Of a stretch of 64,000 bases of DNA, positions 29,666-38,628 are shown one piece after another. The notes under the pieces are model-generated. The model ran no database searches. It was not told the DNA's origin and saw only the letters and a list, made by a program, of their open reading frames with translations. Source of the stretch: Pandoraea faecigallinarum (GTDB lineage Bacteria > Pseudomonadota > Gammaproteobacteria > Burkholderiales > Burkholderiaceae); assembly GCF_001029105.3 (NCBI RefSeq), contig NZ_CP011807.3, forward strand, positions 3,968,001 through 4,032,000, given 5' to 3'. Position 1 is the stretch's first letter, and every line of letters begins with the position of its first letter. The position numbers were made by a program, and so were the translations under genes.

Positions 29666-30820
29666 TTAGCCGGCGTCGGGCTTTTGGCTCGTCGCCTCCG
29701 CGGGCACCGTGGGAATGCCCTGCATCGTCAACTGATTACGCAAGCGCTGCGTGGCAATATGCGGCGCCATGGACGAGAGCGATGTCGCCAATGCCGTAAA
29801 CGCCTTGGTGTTCGTCGCCGGTATCGCCGCCGCATCGACGACCTCCACGTGACGCATGTCCCAGTGCCGCTCGCCCAGTTGCTCGATGCCGAGCGCCAGC
29901 TTTACCCATTCGTGCGTTCCCAGTCCGACCGAACCCGGCAGATCGCCGCGTACGAACGCCTGGTGCATCGGCAGGCCATCGGAGAATCCCACGCGCAGCA
30001 TCCACTCGGTACTCTCGGCAGACGGCAGCAAACGTGTTCCGGCGTGCAGACGGTCGTTCAGCCCTCCAATGAACTTCCTCGGCGGCGTGTTCATCAGGCA
30101 TGCCGTCGTCCACTCCTTCTTGCCTGCCAATGCCGGTTTGCCCGTCCAGCGGCGCGCGGTGTTGGCCACGGTCTTCGTCACGTCCGCCCGGCTGGGATCG
30201 AACGGTACGGTGCCATTCCTGCCGCCGGTGCCGAGCAATGAGCCGTTGACGATATCGCGGCAGATCTGGGCACGCTCGCTCCGGCCGTCGGGCATGACGA
30301 CCGGGTGATTCCTGCCTTCGAGCGCAGCAACCCGCGTATTGACGTTCTGCGCGCTTGCGCAGACATGGAGTGTCGCCACGGATGCGGCGGACAGAACGGG
30401 CTGGGCCGCGCGCGGTGCGTCGAAGATCGCCCCGGCGAGCGACGGGTCGACCACATCGACGTTGTCGACATCCATCGGCGCGAGTGCAACAGCGCCGAAG
30501 AACGTCCCGCCATCGGCGCCATCACCTTTAATTTCGGAAGATACAGGCGATGCCGACGCGAACGCCGTCTGAAAATCGCGCCTCGCCTGAGGTCGCAGAT
30601 CGTTATCGTCGCGCCCCTCCGCAGCCGCGACGATGGGCCGGTGAACCCGCCACGGATGCGCCTGCGTTCCGGCGCGGACATTCGCCACATTGGCGATTTG
30701 CAGCAGCGGCATGCCGGCGGCGTCGGCCATTCCGGCATCCGGATTAAGTGCCACAGGTGCGAGAAACGCCAGCCCGCCTACGCCGGGCGGTTGATGCAAT
30801 GGCTGCATACCGAAGGTCAT
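29666..30820 (-). CDS. Unknown protein, lone accessory gene
   Basis: Not recognised. The 384-residue product has no signal peptide or membrane segment. The first 150 residues are low in structure and rich in Ala, Pro and Val; residues about 190-370 are more varied and probably folded. There Trp and Cys appear (RRWTGKPALAGKKEWTTACL) together with WMLRVGFSDGLPMHQAFVRG and THEWVKLALGIEQ. The disordered N-terminus with a compact C-terminal domain recalls a secreted effector, as in the cyclase-like protein at 15.7 kb, but there is no direct evidence. It lies alone between thiC and the CBS protein gene. No strong ribosome-binding site is visible. Confidence 0.55.
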   Translation of the reverse strand: MTFGMQPLHQPPGVGGLAFLAPVALNPDAGMADAAGMPLLQIANVANVRAGTQAHPWRVHRPIVAAAEGRDDNDLRPQARRDFQTAFASASPVSSEIKGDGADGGTFFGAVALAPMDVDNVDVVDPSLAGAIFDAPRAAQPVLSAASVATLHVCASAQNVNTRVAALEGRNHPVVMPDGRSERAQICRDIVNGSLLGTGGRNGTVPFDPSRADVTKTVANTARRWTGKPALAGKKEWTTACLMNTPPRKFIGGLNDRLHAGTRLLPSAESTEWMLRVGFSDGLPMHQAFVRGDLPGSVGLGTHEWVKLALGIEQLGERHWDMRHVEVVDAAAIPATNTKAFTALATSLSSMAPHIATQRLRNQLTMQGIPTVPAEATSQKPDAG

Positions 30821-31251
30821 CAGGAAGTCCTATGAAAAATGGAAAAGGAGGAGTCGTGGCTTTGCGCCACGCTTCGATGCCGTCGCAATACGGCGTCAAA
30901 GCGACGTCCACGATGCCCGAACGGTCGTTCGGGAATTGTCGGTTCTGCACGCCGGCTCTCGCAGGTCGTGCAAGCGACCGTCCGGGAGTAGACAGCGCCG
31001 GCCGCTTGCGCGCGCCGGTCACGCAGGGGTCGCGCTGTCGGAGTGCCCCCAAGTTATGGCATGCTATCGGACAGCGATACAGCCGACGCGGCTGACGCGG
31101 CACCCGCGCTACAGCCCGAAGGCATCTCAAAATGATGGCCGGCAGGCCTTGTTTTGAAATGTCTCCCTGCTCTCCGGACCCACTCCCGTGCGAACCGGTC
31201 CGGCCTGCGTCGCGGCGATGTATCCGCACTCGCACTTACAGGGACAACAAT
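30821..31251. other. Intergenic region with an inverted repeat, between divergent genes
   Basis: No convincing gene in 431 bp. It must contain promoters for the unknown gene (minus) and the CBS protein gene (plus). At 30916-30933 perfect 8-bp arms CCCGAACG and CGTTCGGG enclose two bases, like an operator. At about 30852-30866 GTGGC and GCCAC form a small hairpin near the unknown gene's start. Confidence 0.5.
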
Positions 31252-32613
31252 ATGAGTGGTTACGGTTTTCTTTTCAGTATTCTCCTGCTGGTGCTGGCAA
31301 GCGCCTTCTTTTCCGCTTCCGAAATCTCGTTGACCGCCGCCAAGCGCACCAAGCTGCAGGTGCTCATGGAAAAGGGCGACGAACAGGCGGTCAAAGTGCT
31401 CGCTCTCAAGGAACAGCCGGGCAACTTTTTCACCGTCGTGCAGATTGGTGTGAACGCGGTCGCGGTGCTCGGCGGCGTGCTCGGCGAGAGCTTCCTCACC
31501 GGCTATCTGTTCGAGTGGCTGTCGCCCTTTACCGATCAGGCGCTGGCGCTGCGCTTGGCCGGTATCGGCTCGTTCCTGTTCATCACGATCGCCTTCATCC
31601 AGTTCGCGGATCTGATTCCCAAACGCCTCGCCATGGTCAATCCCGAGCGGGTGGCAATGGCCATCATCGATCCGATGCTGCTCTGCCTGAAGGTGCTGCG
31701 CCCGCTCGTCTATCTCTTCAATGGCGTCGCCAATCTGTTTCTGCGCATGTTCAAGCTGCCGACCCATGCCATCGACAACATTACCTCGGAAGACATTGCG
31801 GCGATGGTGGGCGCCGGCGCGCAGGCCGGTGTGCTGCGCAAGCAGGAACTGCATCTGATCGAGAACGTGTTCGAACTCGAGTCGCGCACCGTCGGCTCGG
31901 TCATGACCTTCCGCGACGACGTGGTCTATTTCACCATCTCCGAGGACGAGCGCAGCATTCGCCAGAAGATCACGGAAAGCCCGCATTCGAAGTATCTTGT
32001 TTGCCGCGACGAAATCGACAATGTGCTGGGTTACGTCGATTCGAAAGATCTGCTCCAGCGCATTGCGAGCGAAGATCTGTCGAGCGTGATCCGCAATCTG
32101 GATCGCCTCTACGCCAAGAAGCTGCTGGTGATTCCGGACACGCTGAACCTGTCCGAAGCGCTCGCGCGCTTCAAGGAAACCCGTGAAGGCTTCGCCGTCA
32201 TCATCAACGAATACGGCATGGTCGTCGGCGTGGTGACCCTCAATGACATCGTGGGTGCGCTCATGGGCGACGTGGTCCACCCCGCCGACGAAGATCAGAT
32301 CGTGCAGCGCGACGAACACTCATGGCTCGTCGATGGCGTGACCTCGGTCGAGGACGTGAAGAAGACTCTCGATATCGACGAACTTCCTGGCGAAGGCAAG
32401 TTCGAGACCATTGCCGGGTTCATGATCTATCAGCTCAAACGCATTCCGAAGAAATCGGAAGCCACGGAGGCCGCAGGATACAAGTTCGAGGTGGTCGACA
32501 TCGACAACTACAAGATCGACCAGTTGCTCGTAACCCGCCTCGGTGCCGTGGCCGAGGCCGCTATCGCGGCCTCAAAGGCCGCGGAAAATCCGGCGGCGCA
32601 GCGGACATCGTAG
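31252..32613 (+). CDS. CNNM/CBS-domain membrane protein (HlyC/CorC family)
   Basis: Inner-membrane protein of the UPF0053 group, related to CorB/YtfL and linked to Mg or Co handling. The 453-residue protein has an N-terminal DUF21/CNNM domain with about four helices (residues 1-180, opening MSGYGFLFSILLLVLASAFF). Two CBS domains follow (about 200-330) and then a CorC_HlyC domain (about 345-435). AGGGAC precedes the chosen ATG; an open extension upstream has no family likeness. Its end overlaps the recD end by 53 bases on the opposite strand. Confidence 0.9.
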   Translation: MSGYGFLFSILLLVLASAFFSASEISLTAAKRTKLQVLMEKGDEQAVKVLALKEQPGNFFTVVQIGVNAVAVLGGVLGESFLTGYLFEWLSPFTDQALALRLAGIGSFLFITIAFIQFADLIPKRLAMVNPERVAMAIIDPMLLCLKVLRPLVYLFNGVANLFLRMFKLPTHAIDNITSEDIAAMVGAGAQAGVLRKQELHLIENVFELESRTVGSVMTFRDDVVYFTISEDERSIRQKITESPHSKYLVCRDEIDNVLGYVDSKDLLQRIASEDLSSVIRNLDRLYAKKLLVIPDTLNLSEALARFKETREGFAVIINEYGMVVGVVTLNDIVGALMGDVVHPADEDQIVQRDEHSWLVDGVTSVEDVKKTLDIDELPGEGKFETIAGFMIYQLKRIPKKSEATEAAGYKFEVVDIDNYKIDQLLVTRLGAVAEAAIAASKAAENPAAQRTS

Positions 32614-34741
32614 CCAGCACCTCGGTCAGCCGGTCGGTCAGGCCTCCATCGCGCTGCGTCGGCCGCGCGATGGCCGACGCGATCACCGGCCAGGGCGAAA
32701 ACAGCCACGCCTCACGACGCGCGCGCGTCACACCGGTGTAGACCAACTCGCGCGACAGCACACGGCTTGCCTGTTCGGGCAGAACGATGGCGACGCGCTC
32801 GAACTCCGAACCCTGCGACTTGTGAATCGTCATGGCAAACGCGGTCTCATGGGCGGGCAAACTCGCCGGCGAGTACAGGCGGTAACGGCCATCCGGCGTC
32901 GCAAACGCAACGCGTAACGTGCCCGATGGCCCAAGCGGCAAGGCGATGCCAATATCCCCGTTGAAGAGATTGAGCGCATATTCGTTCTGCGTGACCAGCA
33001 CGGGACGCCCCGCAAACCACGCGCCACCTCCCGCGCCCAGCGCCACGCCCGCGCGACGCGCCAGCAGTGCCGTCAACTGCGCACCCAGAAACTCAACGCC
33101 CCGCCGCCCGCCACGCGTCGCGCACAACACCCGGAACTGACCGAAAGCGGCGAACACCGGTTGCGCGACCATTGCAATGTCGGTCGACATGGCCGCAGCC
33201 GGATCTCCCAGTTGCTCGATGGTTTGCATGGCCTGCGCGAGCGCTTCCAGGTATTGGCCGTACCCGTCGGCAAGCACATTCAGATTGTGCGACGACAACT
33301 GGATGCCACCATCCTCGCTGAGCAGCACTCGATCGGGTGATACGCCTTCTGCCAATACGGCACGCGTTTCTCGTTGCTCGCCGGAGGTCGCAAGCGCGCT
33401 CTCGCCAACGGCAAACTCCTTGCGGGCATCGATAACCCTGCCCGTCTTGATCGCGCTCGCCAGTCGTCCGATCGCCGAATGCGCGCCGAAACGATAGGTC
33501 CGCTCCAACCAGACGACGGCGTCTTCCAGTCCTCTCGCCGTGCGTGCGCAGGTCGACACATTCGGCGTAGCCGACGCGCCCGGCGCGAGCGGACCCGAAC
33601 GCGGCAAATCGTCCGCGGGCCACGCCAGCGCCGTCAGAAGCTGCGCGCGCATCGCCTCGGAGAATGCCCGCTGCGCACTCAGTTCCCCGAATACCGCACC
33701 AGCTTCGACGGCGGCCAACTGATCCTTGTCACCCAGCAGAATCAAGCGCGCCTCGTCCGGCACCGCCTCAAGCAATGCCGTCGCCATCGACAGGTCGATC
33801 ATCGACGCCTCGTCCACGACGATCAGGTCGTAGGGCAAAGGATTGCCGGCGTGATGACGGAAGCGCCGCCCGACCTGATCGGCCGACTCGGGCAACACGC
33901 CCAGCAGGCGATGCAACGTCACCGCCGCCTCGGGCAATGCCATGCGCACAGCTTGCGGCAGATACTGACGCGCCGTGAGCGCCTCCTGCATCCGCTGTGC
34001 CGCCTTGCCCGTGGGGGCGGCGAGCGCGACACGAAGGTTGGCGTCGCGCTCCAGCAGGCATGCCAGCAGACCGACGACAGTCGTCGTCTTGCCCGTTCCC
34101 GGACCACCGCTGAGAACGACCAGCGAGCGTCGAAGCGCCAACGCCGCAGCGGCCATCTGCCAGTTCGGCTCTCGCCGGCCGTCCGGCGAGAGAAGTACAC
34201 CGTCGCCGAAGTAACGATGCAGGCGTTCCCGATCCGCCGCGGTAATGGACCCGGCAGGGGAATCCGGCGCGTCGGAAAGGCGTTGCGTCGTCGAGAGCTT
34301 GCGGGCCAGCGCGGCGGCCAAACGGGCTTCGTACCCGTAATAGCGCGCCAGATACAGACGATCATGGTCGTCGAGCAACAATGGAAACGCGTCGCCCTGT
34401 GCTTCGCCTGCGAGGGCACGTGCGAGGCTGGCGGGTGCGCACAGTCCGCTCGCGAAAAGCGCATCGCGCCAGACGGACAGCGCGGGCGCATCTCCCGGGA
34501 ACAATTCGCCGCTGGCCTGCACGTCGAGTAGGTTGTCGAGCGGCACGCAGACATGGCCCTCCGACGTGGCAAGGCTCACCTCGAAGGCGGCGCGCCGCAC
34601 ATAGCGACATATGACCTCGTCGGCGCCATTGCCACGCGCCAGCAGTTCCATGCGGCGCGCGAATCCCTGCGCGAGACGCACGACACCGCTATCGGCCAAT
34701 GGCGCACCGGACGCGTCCCCCGTATGACGTCGGTCGATCAT
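32561..34741 (-). CDS. recD: Exodeoxyribonuclease V alpha subunit RecD
   Basis: 5'-3' helicase motor of RecBCD, which processes double-strand breaks. The 726-residue protein has Walker A GGPGTGKTT at 212-220 and VVDEASMIDL (motif II). FAMTIHKSQGSEF (motif V) and YTGVTRARREAWLF (VI) lie in the C-terminal part. It overlaps recB by four bases (ATGA) at its start. It ends within the 3' part of the convergent CBS protein gene, so both stop codons lie inside the opposite gene. Confidence 0.95.
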   Translation of the reverse strand: MIDRRHTGDASGAPLADSGVVRLAQGFARRMELLARGNGADEVICRYVRRAAFEVSLATSEGHVCVPLDNLLDVQASGELFPGDAPALSVWRDALFASGLCAPASLARALAGEAQGDAFPLLLDDHDRLYLARYYGYEARLAAALARKLSTTQRLSDAPDSPAGSITAADRERLHRYFGDGVLLSPDGRREPNWQMAAAALALRRSLVVLSGGPGTGKTTTVVGLLACLLERDANLRVALAAPTGKAAQRMQEALTARQYLPQAVRMALPEAAVTLHRLLGVLPESADQVGRRFRHHAGNPLPYDLIVVDEASMIDLSMATALLEAVPDEARLILLGDKDQLAAVEAGAVFGELSAQRAFSEAMRAQLLTALAWPADDLPRSGPLAPGASATPNVSTCARTARGLEDAVVWLERTYRFGAHSAIGRLASAIKTGRVIDARKEFAVGESALATSGEQRETRAVLAEGVSPDRVLLSEDGGIQLSSHNLNVLADGYGQYLEALAQAMQTIEQLGDPAAAMSTDIAMVAQPVFAAFGQFRVLCATRGGRRGVEFLGAQLTALLARRAGVALGAGGGAWFAGRPVLVTQNEYALNLFNGDIGIALPLGPSGTLRVAFATPDGRYRLYSPASLPAHETAFAMTIHKSQGSEFERVAIVLPEQASRVLSRELVYTGVTRARREAWLFSPWPVIASAIARPTQRDGGLTDRLTEVLATMSAAPPDFPRPLRPR

Positions 34742-37700
34742 GCGCCCTCCCCACCGATGTCCGCCACGCCCGCCCCCGCTGCGGGGGCCGCCGTACTGCC
34801 TCGTCCGTCGAGCGAAAGCGCTTCGGCAAGCGCCGCGTTCTCGCCTGCGGCGAACAAGCCGTCAAGTGCATCGACCATTTCCCGCGACGGCTTATCGAAG
34901 AAGACGCCCGGCACATCGTCGCCGGCCAGATGTGCACTCGCCCAATCGGGACGTACGCCCCGCACGAAGAGGTAAAGGCTGCCGCCCATATCGCGGTCGT
35001 AATCGTAGTTCGGTAGACGGCGCTGCAAATAGCGATGCAGCGCAAGCGTGTAAAGCAAATATTGCAAGTGGTAGCCATGCTCGGCCATCGCCTCGCGCAG
35101 ACCGTCCGCGGCATAGTTCTCGGGGGCAGTACCCAGATAGTTGGACTTCCAGTCGAGGATCCACCATTGGCCGCCGTGCCGGAACACCAGATCGATAAAA
35201 CCTTTGAGGTAACCCCGCAGCACCGTCGCTTCGAGCGGCAGGTCGGGGTAACCGAACTGCCGGAGCAGCCCGCGCAATGCTTCGAGCGACACCGCATCGG
35301 CCGGATACGTGAACTCCATTTCGGTCAGCCGTTCCGTCAGCGCGACGTCAGCCAGATGCATGCCGGGACGCAACGGCGTGGCGAGCGTATCGGCCAGCAT
35401 GTTCATCATCATGGCGCGCCACGTATCGTTGTGCTCGGCACCACGGCCCGGCGGACGTTCGCGCAACGCCCGCGCTACCGCGTGCGGCCATTGTGCGCGT
35501 GACTGAAAATCCGCAAGCTCGAACACCCGGTGCAGACTTTCGCCGGCAGCCGGGCCACGCGGGAATCGCAGAATATCCTCCGCGGGGGGCCAGGTGTCGT
35601 CGCCTTCCGGCGGCAATGCGAATACCGGCCCGGCATTGGCCTGCGCGTCGTAGTCCGGTCGCGTTCGCTCCGGCGCGCTCAACTGCCCCCCACCTAGTTG
35701 GGGGCCGGTATGCATACCCGCCAACAGTCCCGAGAAGCTGCCGATGCGCCAGACTTCTCGCAAGGCGCGCGTACTCGTACGTGGCGCAAGGTCCTGCGGC
35801 ATGTCGTGCACCACCCGCGTGTCGTTATCGAGCGCGTCGCCGACCGGCAGCGGCACGACGTCGAGCGGGCCGCCGACGAGCGCTTTCCACGCGTTGCGAA
35901 TCGTCCCAACGCGCTCGTCGGTATCGACTGTCGACGAAATCCAGGCGTCGAACGAGATCCCCTGACCGGCGGCAAGCCAGTTGAGCATGCCGCCGCACGC
36001 CTCCTTCACACTGCGGCGAGACGAATAAATGCCCGCTGCCAGATAGCACCGGTACACCGCTCGGGTCAGTGCGACATACAGCAGACGTGCCTGCTCGGCG
36101 GATTGCTCCTGACGCAAGGCCGCAGCGGCTGGCGATCCTTTGCCCGCAGCATCGGTAAAGTCGATGACGGCAGTGGCACCGTCGTGATATTCAAGGCCTT
36201 CGAGCCCGCCGGTGTCCCGCACCGCACCGTCCCAGAGGAACGGGCAGAAGACCACGCCATACTCAAGCCCCTTCGACTTGTGAACGGTCACGATCTGCAC
36301 CAGATTCTGGTCCGACTCGAGCCGCAATTGCGTCTCTTCGCCTCCGCTCGCGCTGCGTTGAGACGCCAGCCAGCGCAGCAACGCCGGCATGCCCGGTTGT
36401 TCGGCCCAGCGTGCCTGCGCCAACTCGGCCAGGTGCATGAAATTTGTCAGACGCCGCTCCCCCCCGGGCTGCGCGACCAACCGTGCCGCCAGCCCCAGTT
36501 CGCGCATGAGCGTGCGCCACATCGCCGAGAAACCACGGTCGGTCCACAACTGTCGATAGCGTTGCAAACGCTCGATCCAGGCGATCGCTTCCGCATCGGA
36601 TGCCTCACTCGTCTGCATGCGATATAGCGCCGTTGCGTCGAGTCCGAAAAGCTCCGTTGCGAGCGCCGCTCGAAGGGCGCGCACGTCCCCCGGCGCTTCC
36701 ACTGCCCGCAGCACGCGCAGCAACGTTTCGGCTTCCTCACTCGCGAATACCGATTCCTGCGTCAGCTCGACGCTGCCCACGGCGTGTTCGGCGAGCATGG
36801 CCTTCATGAGCGCGCCCTGCCGGTGCGTCTGGACGATCACCGCAATGTCGCCCGGTGCCAGCGGCCGGTCGCCGACGAGTACTTCGTCGCGCGACGCGCC
36901 TGCGAGCAAGCGAGCCACCTCTGCGGCCGTCGCACGCGCGCACGCTTGCTGTGCTTCGTCCTTCGACAGCGGCTCGTCTTCGTCGGGCAGCCACCACACC
37001 GTGAAGTCCGCCACGTCACGCACGTCCGATAACGGCGGACGTCGGCGTGCGCCCGGTCGCACCGGAGGATAGTCGAGTCCGTCGAGCACGAAGGCACGGT
37101 CGTGCGCGCCAAAGAGCCGGTTGCCCGCTTCGATGATGGCGGGCGTGGAGCGCTGATTGACGGCAAGCGTGTACGCCGCGTCGGCGTTCTCGCGTGCCGC
37201 CAGATAGGTATGAAGGTCGGCAGCGCGAAAGCTGTAGATGGCCTGCTTCGGGTCGCCCACCATGAACATCGGGCCGCGCCCCTCATGCGCAGATGTCGGC
37301 GATGCCGCGGATGTCGCCGGTGCCCGGGCGGTCTGGCCGTACACCGCGCTGAAAATGGCGAATTGCAGTGGGTCGGTATCCTGGAATTCGTCGATCAGCG
37401 CGCAGGGATAGCGCTCGCGCAGCGCCTGCGCGAGGTCGGGATGCTGATTGAGCGCGCGCGCGATATTGCCGAGAAGATCGTCGAACGACACCACGCGCAA
37501 TTGGCGTTTGCGTAGCGCCAGTTGTTCCGGCGCCTGTGTCAACCATGTGCGCAGAATCCGTAGCCACTGCATCGCGTAACGTTCGTCGGCGTCGGCGCGT
37601 GCACGCACGAGGACATCCGCCATCTCGAAGAACCGGTGACCGGGCGGCGTTTCTCCCTTTTTGATGTCTTTGGCCAGACGCGTCGTCGTCAGCAACTCCG

Positions 37701-38628
37701 CTTTCGGCGCCAACGGCGCGCCGGCATCGCGCGAGCCGAGGTATCGCTGCCACGCCGACACGGCCTGCGGGAGCGACGTGTCGTTGTAGATGTTCTTTTT
37801 GTAAGACGGCAACGCACGGCGCATGAGCTCGGCAATCACCGGCGCGTCGGTCTCCCAGCAGTCGCACGCTGCCGAGTAGGTGGCGAGCAGCGCGGTGTCC
37901 GCAGACGCCTGCGCATCACTTTGGACCGCTTCCGGCCAGCGCAGCTCGGACATGGGCTTTTTCAACCGTCGCGCCAACTGATCGGTGAGCGTGCCCGGCG
38001 AACGTTTCCGGTCCACGAGCCACGCGGCAAAACTATCGTCCTGCGCCGCCATCGGCTCCACCACCTGACGCCAGAACTCCACCGCCAGATCGTGTCGCAC
38101 GCCGTTGTCGTCAGGCACCAGCTCATACGCAAACGGCAGCCCGGCCGCGAACGGCACCTCGGCAAGGGCGCGCTGGCAGAAGCCGTGAATCGTGTGAATC
38201 GAAGCCTGATCGAAGCCGCGCAGCGCCCTTTGCAGGCACTCGCGAATGGCTTTCGCCGACATATCGCCGCGCTCGATCAAGCCCGCAATCATCACGTTGA
38301 ACAACGGATCGTCGCTGGCATCGGGATCGAAGTCGGGGAGATCTTCATCGTCACCGCTTTCGCTCGCCGCGTCTTCGTCGCCAAAGACAGGCGCCATTGC
38401 CGCAACCAGCCCCGACAGGCGAGCGCGAATGCGCTCGCGCAACTCTGCCGTCGCGGCATTCGTAAAGGTCACCACGAGAATTTGCTCGACGCTCAGTTGC
38501 TTTTCGAGCAGCAGGCGTACATAGAGCGCGCAGATATTCCAGGTCTTGCCGGTGCCGGCAGACGCTTCAATCAGGCAAACGCCATCGAGGTCGCACCCAA
38601 AAACGTCGAGGTCCGTGAGCCGGGTCAT
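34738..38628 (-). CDS. recB: Exodeoxyribonuclease V beta subunit RecB
   Basis: Slow 3'-5' helicase and only nuclease of the RecBCD complex, also loading RecA. The 1296-residue protein opens with Walker A EASAGTGKT (21-29). UvrD-type helicase motifs follow, including LIDEFQDTDPLQ (II) and RLLYVALTRAVYRC (VI). The C-terminal nuclease domain keeps FIDLVF with D1146 and ILDWKSNYLG with D1159 and K1161, and HLQYLLYTLALHRYL completes the site, so it should be active. It overlaps recC and recD by four bases each. Confidence 0.96.
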   Translation of the reverse strand: MTRLTDLDVFGCDLDGVCLIEASAGTGKTWNICALYVRLLLEKQLSVEQILVVTFTNAATAELRERIRARLSGLVAAMAPVFGDEDAASESGDDEDLPDFDPDASDDPLFNVMIAGLIERGDMSAKAIRECLQRALRGFDQASIHTIHGFCQRALAEVPFAAGLPFAYELVPDDNGVRHDLAVEFWRQVVEPMAAQDDSFAAWLVDRKRSPGTLTDQLARRLKKPMSELRWPEAVQSDAQASADTALLATYSAACDCWETDAPVIAELMRRALPSYKKNIYNDTSLPQAVSAWQRYLGSRDAGAPLAPKAELLTTTRLAKDIKKGETPPGHRFFEMADVLVRARADADERYAMQWLRILRTWLTQAPEQLALRKRQLRVVSFDDLLGNIARALNQHPDLAQALRERYPCALIDEFQDTDPLQFAIFSAVYGQTARAPATSAASPTSAHEGRGPMFMVGDPKQAIYSFRAADLHTYLAARENADAAYTLAVNQRSTPAIIEAGNRLFGAHDRAFVLDGLDYPPVRPGARRRPPLSDVRDVADFTVWWLPDEDEPLSKDEAQQACARATAAEVARLLAGASRDEVLVGDRPLAPGDIAVIVQTHRQGALMKAMLAEHAVGSVELTQESVFASEEAETLLRVLRAVEAPGDVRALRAALATELFGLDATALYRMQTSEASDAEAIAWIERLQRYRQLWTDRGFSAMWRTLMRELGLAARLVAQPGGERRLTNFMHLAELAQARWAEQPGMPALLRWLASQRSASGGEETQLRLESDQNLVQIVTVHKSKGLEYGVVFCPFLWDGAVRDTGGLEGLEYHDGATAVIDFTDAAGKGSPAAAALRQEQSAEQARLLYVALTRAVYRCYLAAGIYSSRRSVKEACGGMLNWLAAGQGISFDAWISSTVDTDERVGTIRNAWKALVGGPLDVVPLPVGDALDNDTRVVHDMPQDLAPRTSTRALREVWRIGSFSGLLAGMHTGPQLGGGQLSAPERTRPDYDAQANAGPVFALPPEGDDTWPPAEDILRFPRGPAAGESLHRVFELADFQSRAQWPHAVARALRERPPGRGAEHNDTWRAMMMNMLADTLATPLRPGMHLADVALTERLTEMEFTYPADAVSLEALRGLLRQFGYPDLPLEATVLRGYLKGFIDLVFRHGGQWWILDWKSNYLGTAPENYAADGLREAMAEHGYHLQYLLYTLALHRYLQRRLPNYDYDRDMGGSLYLFVRGVRPDWASAHLAGDDVPGVFFDKPSREMVDALDGLFAAGENAALAEALSLDGRGSTAAPAAGAGVADIGGEGA

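Noticed and set aside
30744..31235. Open frame upstream of the unknown gene on the minus strand
   Set aside because: Arg-rich and without a ribosome-binding site; it overlaps the operator-like region and looks like a shadow.
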